Assembly: GCF_900585905.1 (NCBI RefSeq)
Contig: NZ_UTVH01000016.1
Location: 62,001-126,000 of the forward strand
Length of the DNA: 64,000 bases
DNA from: Pseudomonas viridiflava
Lineage (GTDB): Bacteria; Pseudomonadota; Gammaproteobacteria; Pseudomonadales; Pseudomonadaceae
Reading direction: 5' to 3'
The notes beneath the pieces are model-generated. The model searched no databases, had not been told where the DNA came from, and saw nothing but the letters and a program-made list of their open reading frames with translations. Below, in pieces: positions 15,364-23,664 of this stretch. Every line of letters starts with the position of its first letter. Position 1 is the first letter of the stretch. The translations under genes and the position numbers were made by a program.

Positions 15364-17700
15364 TCAGACAATCCGCGCCGATTCCGCCGCACGTTCCAGT
15401 TTGATCGCCACGAACTTCGACGTTGGCGTGCTGCTGCCGTCGCCGACGCTCTCCAGTGGGACCAGCGGGTTGACTTCCGGGTAGTAGGCCGCAGCCTGTC
15501 CTGCCGGAATGTCGAAAGCGAGCAAAGTGAAGTTCTTCACCCGGCGCTCGCGACCGTCGTCCCACAGCGAAATCATGTCGACTTTCTGCCCTGGCTGGAA
15601 GCCCAGACGCACGATGTCGGCTTCATTGACGAAGACCACGTCACGCTGACCTTTGACCCCGCGATAGCGATCGTCCAGGCCATAGATGGTGGTGTTGTAC
15701 TGATCGTGGGAGCGCATCGACTGCATGATCAGGTCCGGTTCCTGACCGGTAGCGCGCACGCTGGCGTGGACCAGATCCAGCGGCAGCATGTTGGGCTTGA
15801 AATTGGCCCGCTCGGTGGGGGTGTTCCAGCGTCGCATGCCTGCCGAGTTGCCCAGGTAGAAGCCGCCCGGATGCTCAAGACGCTGATTGAAGTCCTTGAA
15901 GCCTGGGATGGTGTCGGCGATCAGATCGCGGATGCGGCTGTAATCTTCCACCATCCACAGCCAGTCCACCGGTTGCTTGCCCAGCGTGGCGTTGGCGATA
16001 CCGGCAATGATCGAAGGCTCCGAGCGCATCTGGCGCGACGACGGCTGCAGCTGGCCATTGGACGCATGAACCATGCTGAACGAATCTTCTACCGTCACTG
16101 CCTGCGGGCCGTTGGCCTGCATGTCGATGTCGGTACGGCCGAAGCACGGCAGGATCAGCGCCTCTTTGCCGTGGCTGAGGTGGCTGCGGTTGAGCTTGGT
16201 GCTGATCTGCACCGTCAGGTCACAGTTGGACAATGCGGCGACGGTGCGCGCGCTGTCCGGAGTGGCCTGGGCAAAGTTGCCGCCCAGCGCGATGAACACC
16301 TTGGCACGACCTTCGGCCATGGCGTGAATGGCTTCCACCACGTTGTGGCCGTTTTCACGCGGCACCTTGAACTGGAAGCGACGCTCCAGGGCATCGAGGA
16401 AGAACGCCGGTGGGCGCTCGTTGATGCCCATGGTGCGGTCGCCCTGCACGTTACTGTGGCCACGCACCGGGCACAGGCCCGCGCCCGGACGGCCAATGTT
16501 GCCGCGCAGTAGCATCAGGTTGGAAATTTCCTGAATGGTCGCCACCGAGTGGCGGTGCTGGGTGATGCCCATGGCCCAGCACATGATGACGTTCTTGCCC
16601 TTGAGGTACATGCGCGCAGATTTTTCGATGTCGGCCAGGGGCAGACCCGCCTGCTCGATGATCTTCTCCCACGGGGTATCGTCAAGGCTGGCCAGGTAGT
16701 CCAGCACGCCATGGGTGTGCTCGTTGAGGAACGCGTGGTCGAACACTGAAGGCTCGTTGGCTGCCTGCGCTTCACGTTCCCACTGCAGCAGGAACTTGGC
16801 CATGCCGCGCAGCAGCGCCATATCGCCACCCAGGGCCGGGCGGAAATACGCCGTGTTGGTCGGACGATCACCGTTGGTGAGCATCTCGATCGGGTGCTGT
16901 GGATGCTGGAAACGTTCCAGGCCGCGCTCTTTGAGCGGGTTGACGCAAACCACCTGGGCGCCACGCTGGACCGCTTCACGCAATGGCTCGAGCATGCGCG
17001 GGTGGTTGGTGCCAGGGTTCTGGCCAAGGACGAAAATCGTGTCCGCATGCTCGAAGTCATCGAACGTCACTGTGCCTTTGCCGACGCCAACGCTTTGCGA
17101 CAAGGCGACGCCGCTGGCTTCGTGACACATGTTCGAGCAGTCGGGGAAGTTGTTGGTGCCATAGGCGCGCACGAACAGCTGATACAGGAACGCGGCTTCG
17201 TTGCTGGCCCGACCCGAGGTGTAGAACTCGGCCATGTTCGGGTTTGGCAGGGCTTTCAGGTGCTTGGCGATCAGCGCGAACGCAGCGTCCCAGGCGATAG
17301 GCTTGTAGCGATCGGTTTCGGCGTCGTAAGCCATTGGCTCAGTCAGACGGCCTTGATATTCCAGCCAGTAGTCGCTTTGTTCGCGCAGTGCGCTGACGCT
17401 GTGGCGGGCGAAGAACGAGGGGTCAACGCGGCGCTTGGTGGCTTCCCAGTTGACCGCCTTGGCGCCGTTTTCGCAGAACTTGACCATGCCGCTTTCCGGC
17501 GAGTCGCCCCACGCACAACCCGGGCAGTCGAAACCGCCGTTCTGGTTGGTCTTGAGCATCATGCGCAGGTTTTTCAGCGCGTTGTCACTGGACAGCCAGT
17601 GATGGGTCACGCTGAACAATGCGCCCCAGCCGCCTGCGGCACCTTTGTAAGGCTTGTAGCGCGGGACTGGTTTGGCGTCGGCTTCTTTGTGCAGGCTCAT
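15364..17700 (-). CDS. FdhF/YdeP-family molybdopterin oxidoreductase (formate-dehydrogenase-like)
   Basis: This 778-residue protein belongs to the FdhF/YdeP (CbbBc-like) group of molybdopterin-guanine-dinucleotide enzymes. It has an N-terminal CPGCAWGD cysteine motif, the molybdopterin-binding regions EFYTSGRASNEAAFLYQ, DCSNMCHEASGVAL, VLGQNPGTNHPRML and MCWAMGITQHRHSV, and the C-terminal MopB domain (MQSMRSHDQYNTTIYGLDD). No twin-arginine signal is present, so it is cytoplasmic. Electron partner and physiological substrate are unknown; formate is suggested mainly by the FdhD gene that overlaps it by four bases. E. coli YdeP of this family is linked to acid resistance. Confidence 0.9.
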   Translation of the reverse strand: MSLHKEADAKPVPRYKPYKGAAGGWGALFSVTHHWLSSDNALKNLRMMLKTNQNGGFDCPGCAWGDSPESGMVKFCENGAKAVNWEATKRRVDPSFFARHSVSALREQSDYWLEYQGRLTEPMAYDAETDRYKPIAWDAAFALIAKHLKALPNPNMAEFYTSGRASNEAAFLYQLFVRAYGTNNFPDCSNMCHEASGVALSQSVGVGKGTVTFDDFEHADTIFVLGQNPGTNHPRMLEPLREAVQRGAQVVCVNPLKERGLERFQHPQHPIEMLTNGDRPTNTAYFRPALGGDMALLRGMAKFLLQWEREAQAANEPSVFDHAFLNEHTHGVLDYLASLDDTPWEKIIEQAGLPLADIEKSARMYLKGKNVIMCWAMGITQHRHSVATIQEISNLMLLRGNIGRPGAGLCPVRGHSNVQGDRTMGINERPPAFFLDALERRFQFKVPRENGHNVVEAIHAMAEGRAKVFIALGGNFAQATPDSARTVAALSNCDLTVQISTKLNRSHLSHGKEALILPCFGRTDIDMQANGPQAVTVEDSFSMVHASNGQLQPSSRQMRSEPSIIAGIANATLGKQPVDWLWMVEDYSRIRDLIADTIPGFKDFNQRLEHPGGFYLGNSAGMRRWNTPTERANFKPNMLPLDLVHASVRATGQEPDLIMQSMRSHDQYNTTIYGLDDRYRGVKGQRDVVFVNEADIVRLGFQPGQKVDMISLWDDGRERRVKNFTLLAFDIPAGQAAAYYPEVNPLVPLESVGDGSSTPTSKFVAIKLERAAESARIV

Positions 17701-18560
17701 GCTTGATTCTCCATCGCGGGACTGTAGACCCGCGGCGCACTGTGTTGCGGCAGGTGAATTAGATTCAGGTTATGACGGCGGGCCCATTGCAGGGCCAGGC
17801 CGGTTGGCGAGGACAGGCTGACCAGGGTCTGGATGCCCGCGCGCAAAACTTTCTGGATGAGTTCAAGGCTGCAGCGGCTGGTCACGATGGCCACGCCGCC
17901 CGTCACTGAAATCTGCTGGCGCACCAGCGCGCCAATGAGCTTATCTAAAGCATTGTGTCGGCCGATGTCTTCGCGGCTGAATAGCAATGTGCCCTTATCG
18001 TCCATGAATACCGCCGCATGGACTGCGCCGCAGTGTCTGCCCAGCGGCTGGAATTCACCGATGCGCTGGCGCAGGCCAACAAGCCACTCGGCCGGTGGCA
18101 GGGGGGCGCCGGGCAATACGTCGAGTTCGGGCAGGGCCTGTTCCACGGCTTCGACGCCGCACAGGCCGCAGCCGCTGGTGCCGGCCATCTGGCGGCGTTG
18201 CTGTTTGAGGTCCCAGAAGGCACGGCTGGCTATTTCAACCTGCGCCTGCATGGCAGAGCCGCAACCGCTGAGTTTCAGGTCATAGATTTCGTCGGGCGAG
18301 GCGATGATGCCGCTGCCCAGGCTGAAGCCGACGACAAAGTCTTCAAGATCGCTCGGGCTGACCAGCATCACGGCCTGGCTGATGCCGTTGTAGGCGATGG
18401 CAAGCGCAACTTCTTCCGCCAGATCGGCAGGCACGGAGGTGTCGCGTTCAAGGTTTGAATAGGTATAGGACTGGCTAGCGGCGGGCGCGGGCGTTGGTTC
18501 TGCGGGCGCCGTCCTGACAGTTCGCGTGGCATCCATGGATACGTACCGGCAGAGTGACAT
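17697..18560 (-). CDS. fdhD: FdhD, sulfurtransferase for formate dehydrogenase
   Basis: FdhD carries sulfur from IscS to the molybdenum cofactor of formate dehydrogenases. The 287-residue frame contains the essential GCGLCG motif (CxxC) near residue 130, FSREDIGRHNALDKLIG and the C-terminal SSPTGLALQWARRHNL. The ATG at 18536 (MDATRTVRT) is an alternative start eight codons in; neither has a convincing ribosome site. The ATGA overlap with the downstream oxidoreductase gene strongly links the two. Confidence 0.92.
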   Translation of the reverse strand: MSLCRYVSMDATRTVRTAPAEPTPAPAASQSYTYSNLERDTSVPADLAEEVALAIAYNGISQAVMLVSPSDLEDFVVGFSLGSGIIASPDEIYDLKLSGCGSAMQAQVEIASRAFWDLKQQRRQMAGTSGCGLCGVEAVEQALPELDVLPGAPLPPAEWLVGLRQRIGEFQPLGRHCGAVHAAVFMDDKGTLLFSREDIGRHNALDKLIGALVRQQISVTGGVAIVTSRCSLELIQKVLRAGIQTLVSLSSPTGLALQWARRHNLNLIHLPQHSAPRVYSPAMENQA

Positions 18561-18630
18561 CTCGCAAGACTAGGCGTCTTGTCGGATATCGTCTAATCGC
18601 TAGTTCCGATACGTTGATAGATGACGTCGA

Positions 18631-19518
18631 TCAATGTTTCTCCATCATATTCTGGTAAGCGGCAAAGCAGGCTTCGGCCAGCGCCGAACGCGGCGCGCTG
18701 CGGCGCATGATCATCCCCAGACGGGCCAGGGTGCGGGCGTCGTCAATGGGCTGCAGGCGCAGGTCCTCGGTCAGCTTCTGCAGCTCGCCTTCTAGCGGCA
18801 TGATCGCGCAGCAGAAGCCACCGTGGACAGCCTGCAACAACTGATGAACGGCATCGGTCTGTATCAGCGGATTGAATTGCAGGCCGCGACTGTGAAAATT
18901 GTGATCAATCGATTGGCGAAAATGCATGCCGCTGGTGAGCAGGCCCAGGGGCAACTCGATCAGGTCGGCCCAGGTCAGCGCCCGCTCGCCAAAGCTGAAG
19001 TGACGATGGTCATACAGCAGGCCCATGCGCGTTTCCGCCAGCGTGATCGAGTCGAAGCGCTCGCTGTCCAGGTGCTCCATGTAGGACACGCCCAGGTCGA
19101 TGCGGTTACTCGCCAGTTGCTCGATGATCTGCTCGGAGCTCAGCGCCGACAGCTCGAAGCGCAGGTTTGGATGGGTGTCATGCAAACGTCGCAGCAGCGG
19201 CAGGGGGTCGAAACTCGACAGCGGCACCACGCCCAGGCGCAGGGTCCCGACCAGATGACCGCGACAGGCCGCCGCCTCGGCCTGCAACCCGTCGTAGGCC
19301 GCCAGCACCGTGCGCGCCCAGGCCAGCACGCGCTCGCCGGGTGCGGTGAACCCTTCAAATCGCTGCCCGCGATTGACCAGCGGCAGCTCCAGTTCTTCCT
19401 CCAGGTTGCGCAAGCGCATCGACAGGGTGGGTTGGGTGATGTTGCAGCGCGCTGCTGCCTGCCCAAAATGCCTCGTTTCATCGAGGGCGATCAGGAATTT
19501 CAGTTGTTTGATGTCCAT
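18631..19518 (-). CDS. LysR-type transcriptional regulator
   Basis: This 295-residue regulator starts MDIKQLKFLIALDETRHFGQ, the typical LysR winged-helix beginning (residues 1-60, with AARCNITQPTLSMRLRNLEE as recognition helices), followed by a periplasmic-binding-protein-like effector domain. The frame stays open upstream to 19866, but the extra codons only translate a 15-bp repeat array (LVGAS/VVGAS repeats) and are not part of the protein. It lies 70 bases upstream of fdhD on the same strand, and the same trio occurs in P. aeruginosa, so it may regulate the fdh genes; effector unknown. Confidence 0.92.
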   Translation of the reverse strand: MDIKQLKFLIALDETRHFGQAAARCNITQPTLSMRLRNLEEELELPLVNRGQRFEGFTAPGERVLAWARTVLAAYDGLQAEAAACRGHLVGTLRLGVVPLSSFDPLPLLRRLHDTHPNLRFELSALSSEQIIEQLASNRIDLGVSYMEHLDSERFDSITLAETRMGLLYDHRHFSFGERALTWADLIELPLGLLTSGMHFRQSIDHNFHSRGLQFNPLIQTDAVHQLLQAVHGGFCCAIMPLEGELQKLTEDLRLQPIDDARTLARLGMIMRRSAPRSALAEACFAAYQNMMEKH

Positions 19519-19686
19519 AGTCGCTCCGTGAACACTGCAAGCGGTTGATTCTAGCCTGTCGAGGCTTCGGATGGGCGGCAGGCGTGTGGTTGAACCCGGA
19601 TTGACCAGGGTGGCGATCCACCTTGCTCGCGATCGGGATTTACGGTTGACGAAGTGGCTGTCTGAAAAGACGCCATTCGCGAGCAA

Positions 19687-19881
19687 GCTCGCTCCCACTA
19701 CGCTCGGCCCCACCAGGCTCGCTCCCACCAGGCTCGCTCCCACTACGCTCGCTCCCACCAAGCTCGCTCCCACTACGCTCGGCCCCACCAGGCTCGCTCC
19801 CACTACGCTCGGTCCCACCAGGCTTGCCCCCACTACGCTCAGTCCCACCAGGCTTGCTCCTACCAAGTTCAGTCCCGCCAG
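19687..19881. repeat. Minisatellite: 13 units of 15 bp derived from a REP sequence
   Basis: The 381-base gap between yrfG and the LysR gene contains 13 consecutive 15-base units such as GCTCGCTCCCACTAC, GCTCGGCCCCACCAG and GCTCGCTCCCACCAA. Two sequence types alternate, with drift growing towards yrfG. They begin directly after a REP half (CGCGAGCAAGCTCG at 19678). The unit is the reverse complement of the tandem unit in the REP cluster at 10778-11094. The rest of the gap (19519-19677) holds the LysR leader and shows nothing else. Confidence 0.9.
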
Positions 19882-19899
19882 GCGGGCTGCTGACGCGCT

Positions 19900-20562
19900 T
19901 CACAAGCCTGCGATCAATTCCCGGTAGTCGACCACCGCGTCAAATTCTTCTGTGTCCTTGGGGCCTTTCTGGCTGTTGGGTTCGCTGACGGCCAGCAAAT
20001 GACCGATGCCATAGGCGCCAGCGCTGCGCAGCACGGGCAGGGTGTCGTCGATGAACAGACTGCGCGCCGGGTCGAAGTCGATATCCGCTTGCAGGGCGTC
20101 CCAGAATTGCGCGCTTTCCTTGGGGTAGCCATAGTCGTGGGAGCTGATCAGGCGCTCGAAATAAGGCGCCAGCTCAATGCGCTCCATCTTCAGCGACAGC
20201 GAGTCGCGATGCGCGTTGGTGATCATGATGACCCGTTTGCCTGCCTGTTGAATGGCCGCGAGAAACGTCTCGGCGTCAGGCCGCAAGGCGATGAGGTGGG
20301 CGGTTTCGCGCTTCAGGTCACGCACTGACAGCGCAAGCTCCGCGCTCCAGTAATCCAGGCAGTACCAGTTGAGCGTGCCGGCGTTTTTTTCGAACAGTGG
20401 CTTCATTTCCAGCAGTGCCATGGCGTGGCTGATGCCGTGCAGTTCGGCATAGCGCTGGGGCAGGTGCTGGAGCCAGAAATGTTCGTCGTAATACAGATCG
20501 AGCAGGGTGCCGTCCATGTCGAGCAGTACGGTGTCGATGTCGCGCCAGGGCATTGAAGGCAT
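19900..20562 (-). CDS. yrfG: YrfG, GMP/IMP nucleotidase of the HAD family
   Basis: This 220-residue HAD phosphatase has motif I LLDMDGTLLDL, motif II MITNAHRD, the lysine in YGYPKESAQFW and motif IV LFIDDTLPVL. YrfG-type enzymes dephosphorylate GMP and IMP. It is divergent from nudE, another nucleotide-cleaning enzyme, and the arrangement yrfG, nudE, cysQ is conserved in gammaproteobacteria. The start MPSMPWRDID at 20562 precedes motif I at the usual distance. The minisatellite begins 18 bases after its stop. Confidence 0.92.
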   Translation of the reverse strand: MPSMPWRDIDTVLLDMDGTLLDLYYDEHFWLQHLPQRYAELHGISHAMALLEMKPLFEKNAGTLNWYCLDYWSAELALSVRDLKRETAHLIALRPDAETFLAAIQQAGKRVIMITNAHRDSLSLKMERIELAPYFERLISSHDYGYPKESAQFWDALQADIDFDPARSLFIDDTLPVLRSAGAYGIGHLLAVSEPNSQKGPKDTEEFDAVVDYRELIAGL

Positions 20563-20657
20563 TCGGGTCTCGTCGCGTTTGATGGATAACAGGCATATCC
20601 GACGCTGTCATCGGAAAAGCCACGGTATAGTAACCCGTCCATGCAAAGGAGCCTGTC

Positions 20658-21224
20658 ATGCGTCAGAAACCCACCGTACTTGCTCGTGAAATCGTCGCCA
20701 GCAGCCGTTTGTTCCGTGTCGAAGAGCTGCAACTGCGTTTTGCCAACGGGGTGGAGCGTACCTATGAGCGGCTGGTCGGGCGGGGGAGCGGTTATGGCGC
20801 GGTAATGATCGTGGCCATGCTCGATGCCGAGCACGCCGTGTTGATCGAGGAATACTGCGGCGGCACTGACGAGTATGAGTTGTCTTTGCCCAAGGGGCTG
20901 ATCGAGCCCGGTGAGGACATTCTGGCGGCGGCCAATCGGGAATTGAAGGAAGAGGCCGGCTTTGGTGCGCGCAATCTGGAACACCTGACCGAGTTGTCGC
21001 TGTCGCCGGGGTACATGAGTCAGAAGATCCAGGTGGTCCTGGCCACTGATCTTTATGAAGAACGCCTCGAGGGCGATGAGCCTGAGCCAATGCGCGTCGA
21101 CAAAGTGAGTCTGCGCGAGCTGAGCCGCCTGATCGAACACCCGCAATTCAGCGAAGGTCGCGCGCTGGCGGCGCTGTACCTGACCCGAGACCTGCTGACC
21201 CAGCGCGGGCTATTTCTGCCATGA
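20658..21224 (+). CDS. nudE: NudE, Nudix hydrolase for ADP-containing compounds
   Basis: The 188-residue protein has the Nudix box GLIEPGEDILAAANRELKEE, continuing to AGFG, at about residues 81-104. NudE cleaves ADP-ribose, NADH and diadenosine polyphosphates, releasing AMP. AAAGGAG precedes the ATG. It overlaps cysQ by four bases (ATGA), so the pair is translationally coupled. Confidence 0.94.
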   Translation: MRQKPTVLAREIVASSRLFRVEELQLRFANGVERTYERLVGRGSGYGAVMIVAMLDAEHAVLIEEYCGGTDEYELSLPKGLIEPGEDILAAANRELKEEAGFGARNLEHLTELSLSPGYMSQKIQVVLATDLYEERLEGDEPEPMRVDKVSLRELSRLIEHPQFSEGRALAALYLTRDLLTQRGLFLP

Positions 21225-22066
21225 GTGAGGTGTTCAGCGAGTTGCCGCACCCGCTTCTGGAACCTGTCATCAAGCTTGCCCGCCTGGCCGGGGAAGTGAT
21301 CCTGCCGTACTGGCGTGCCAACGTCACGGTTGAATCCAAGGCGGATGATTCGCCGGTCACGGCTGCAGACATCGCCGCCCATCAGTTGCTGGTCGAGGGG
21401 TTGCTGGCGCTGGCGCCGGACATTCATGTGCTGTCCGAAGAGGATGCCGACATTGCGCTGAGCGAACGCGCGACGTGGGATCGCTGGTGGCTGGTCGATC
21501 CGCTGGACGGGACCAAGGAATTCATCTCCGGCAGCGAAGAATTCACCGTCAACGTGGCCCTTGTCGAGCACGGACGGGTGGTCTTTGGCGTGGTCTCGAT
21601 GCCTACCAACAACCGCTGTTACTTCGGCGGTGCGGGGCTGGGTGCCTGGCGCAGCGATGACGATGATCATGTGACGCCGATCCGGGTGCGCGAAGAGCCG
21701 GGGCATGGGCATGACTTCACCGTGGTCGCCAGCCGACGCCATACCAGCGCCGAGCAGGAGCGCCTGCTTGCCGGTCTGGCCGCCGTGGTGGGCCCGCTGC
21801 ACCTGACCAATATCGGCAGCTCGCTGAAATTCTGCCTGCTGGCCGAAGGGGCTGCCGATTGCTACCCGCGCCTGGCGCCCACCTCGCAGTGGGACACTGC
21901 GGCCGCTCAGGGTGTACTCGAGGGCGCGGGCGGGGAGGTGCTGGAGCTGTCTGGCCAGACTTTCAGTTATCCGTCGCGGGAGTCGCTGCTGAACCCGTTT
22001 TTCCTGGCGCTACCTGCCGATGCCCGCTGGCGGGGCAGATTGCTGGAGCTGGCGCAGGGCTTGTAG
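21221..22066 (+). CDS. cysQ: CysQ, 3'(2'),5'-bisphosphate nucleotidase
   Basis: This 281-residue member of the inositol-monophosphatase superfamily shows the metal-binding motifs SEEDAD and WWLVDPLDGTKEFISGSEEF, plus the C-terminal SQWDTAAAQGVLEGAGG. CysQ hydrolyses 3'-phosphoadenosine 5'-phosphate, the toxic by-product of sulfate assimilation, to AMP. The position downstream of nudE is conserved in pseudomonads. The gap to the convergent CheW gene (104 bp) holds one degenerate REP. Confidence 0.95.
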   Translation: MSEVFSELPHPLLEPVIKLARLAGEVILPYWRANVTVESKADDSPVTAADIAAHQLLVEGLLALAPDIHVLSEEDADIALSERATWDRWWLVDPLDGTKEFISGSEEFTVNVALVEHGRVVFGVVSMPTNNRCYFGGAGLGAWRSDDDDHVTPIRVREEPGHGHDFTVVASRRHTSAEQERLLAGLAAVVGPLHLTNIGSSLKFCLLAEGAADCYPRLAPTSQWDTAAAQGVLEGAGGEVLELSGQTFSYPSRESLLNPFFLALPADARWRGRLLELAQGL

Positions 22067-22115
22067 CTCAGCGCCAGTTGATGCTGGGACACATGCAGAT
22101 GTGTCGTCTGTACTG

Positions 22116-22146
22116 GCCTCTCCCGGCTAAAGTCGGTCCCACGTCT
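22116..22146. repeat. Single REP element (GGGACCGGCTTCAGCC family, degenerate)
   Basis: CTCCCGGCTAAAGTCGGTCC is one copy of the second REP family, between two convergent genes. Confidence 0.6.
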
Positions 22147-22170
22147 GACCACTACAAGCCCGCCGATCCA

Positions 22171-23664
22171 TCAGGTACCGGCGTAGCCCTCTATCAACTC
22201 GCTCGAATTCTCGGACGCCTCCAGTTGCACCGCCAGGTTGTGCAGGTCCAGCAGTGTTGCTCGCCAGCTTTGCTGGTGATTGCCGATACTGACCAACGAC
22301 CGCACGCGATCGTTGATTGACTGAGCCTTCCCGGAATTTGCCGAGTACCCTCGCTCCAGTTGTGTCGGATCAAACTCCTTGAACGAGTCGATAGCGTCCA
22401 CCTGGCACACCGCAAACCCAAACACCAGGCGGTTGCCGCGCACCACCAGCACCCGCGAGGAAGACGTCGGCGATTGGGGTGACGACTCGATCAGGCTGCT
22501 CAGGCAGATGAGCGGCACCTGTTCTCCTCGCAGGTTGAACTGACCCAGAAGGTGATTCTCCGGTTGGTTGACGGCGATCAGTTGCGTCGGCACCTCGAGA
22601 ATTTCGGAAATCTGACTCAACGGCGCGGCGAAGTGGATGGGGGCACGGAACAACAGACATGCCTGGCGGTGCACTGCCCTGGCGGTGTGATGTGTTTCGA
22701 TTGCGCACGTCACCTCGTGCTGGAAAATTCTGGCGTAGTTTTGCACTTCCGCACGCTTGAGCAGCGTTTCATGCGCCAGCAGCAGTGCCTGGTTGCCGTC
22801 GCCAAGGCTCATGACAGCGCTCAGCAGATCAGGCTCGCGTAACCCGTACGTTGGCACGGCCATCAGTCCGGCCGGGTTATTGCGCCGTATCGCGATCATA
22901 CGATCATAACCAAAGCCTGATACGCGGCCGTCCGGGGCCGTCAGCAGCAAGAGCTGATCCTTCAACGGCAGCTTCCCGGTTTCAAAACCCAAGACATGGG
23001 ACAAACTGAGGACCGCCGCCTTGGTCCCGCGCACGTCAGTAGTGCCGAAGCATCGCTCGTTGCCAAAGTCGCTTGGCGTGATCTCGGGCTTGTCGACGAG
23101 GCCGGTGACGACGCTGGCGTCAATGCAGAAGTTGCGGCCGTCGCACTCGAACACCAGATAATGATGCAGCCGTCCCTGCCTGGTCAGTGTCTGGCTGGGT
23201 ACATCACTCTCTGTTTCAAAAGCGAGCAAGACGTCAGGAAGACCCGCCAGGTACGCAAGATCGAGCGCATAGATCATGCGCTTTCCGTCTTGGATGGTCA
23301 GCAGGGTCGAGAGCAGACCCGGCGCGCGATCACCCGAGGTCAGCGCACACGGCTGATCTGGCGACACGTGAACAATTTCGCACACCTCATCAACGGCGAT
23401 GCCGACATAGCCCCCGTTATGCCGAATGACCGCAACCAGCGGCGTAGGGCCGACCTCAACCGAGCCTTGCGCAAACAAACCGTGAATATCCACCAGTGGC
23501 ACGGGTTTACCGCGCAACGTGAAGACACCCAGCAAAACGCCGCGTCCGGTCGGATGCGGCACTATATCCTCAGGCCATTGCACCGCTTCAATCAGCGCAC
23601 TGATCTCGATACCCAGGTAAAAACCGCCTATCTGCACCACACCGTAACCGCGGCGTTGGTTCAT
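22171..23664 (-). CDS. Triple-CheW chemotaxis coupling protein
   Basis: This 497-residue protein consists of three consecutive CheW-like domains at about 8-145, 165-312 and 336-482. Each repeats the CheW pattern of a hydrophobic strand, a short helix ([25 protein letters not shown]), the G-x-F-x-L-R-G-x turn ([40 protein letters not shown]) and a conserved D-x-V strand. A usual CheW has one such domain (about 160 residues). It overlaps the downstream end of the four-PAS receptor by four bases, so the two are made together. It may bridge receptors and CheA or buffer array stoichiometry; there is no receiver or kinase domain. Confidence 0.9.
   Translation of the reverse strand: MNQRRGYGVVQIGGFYLGIEISALIEAVQWPEDIVPHPTGRGVLLGVFTLRGKPVPLVDIHGLFAQGSVEVGPTPLVAVIRHNGGYVGIAVDEVCEIVHVSPDQPCALTSGDRAPGLLSTLLTIQDGKRMIYALDLAYLAGLPDVLLAFETESDVPSQTLTRQGRLHHYLVFECDGRNFCIDASVVTGLVDKPEITPSDFGNERCFGTTDVRGTKAAVLSLSHVLGFETGKLPLKDQLLLLTAPDGRVSGFGYDRMIAIRRNNPAGLMAVPTYGLREPDLLSAVMSLGDGNQALLLAHETLLKRAEVQNYARIFQHEVTCAIETHHTARAVHRQACLLFRAPIHFAAPLSQISEILEVPTQLIAVNQPENHLLGQFNLRGEQVPLICLSSLIESSPQSPTSSSRVLVVRGNRLVFGFAVCQVDAIDSFKEFDPTQLERGYSANSGKAQSINDRVRSLVSIGNHQQSWRATLLDLHNLAVQLEASENSSELIEGYAGT

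Noticed and set aside
15340..17706. Plus-strand ORFs opposite the formate-dehydrogenase-like gene
   Set aside because: Shadows of the molybdopterin enzyme, whose motifs are unambiguous on the minus strand.
19519..19866. N-terminal extension of the LysR protein with LVGAS repeats
   Set aside because: It translates the 15-bp minisatellite; the true LysR N-terminus MDIKQLKFL starts at 19518.
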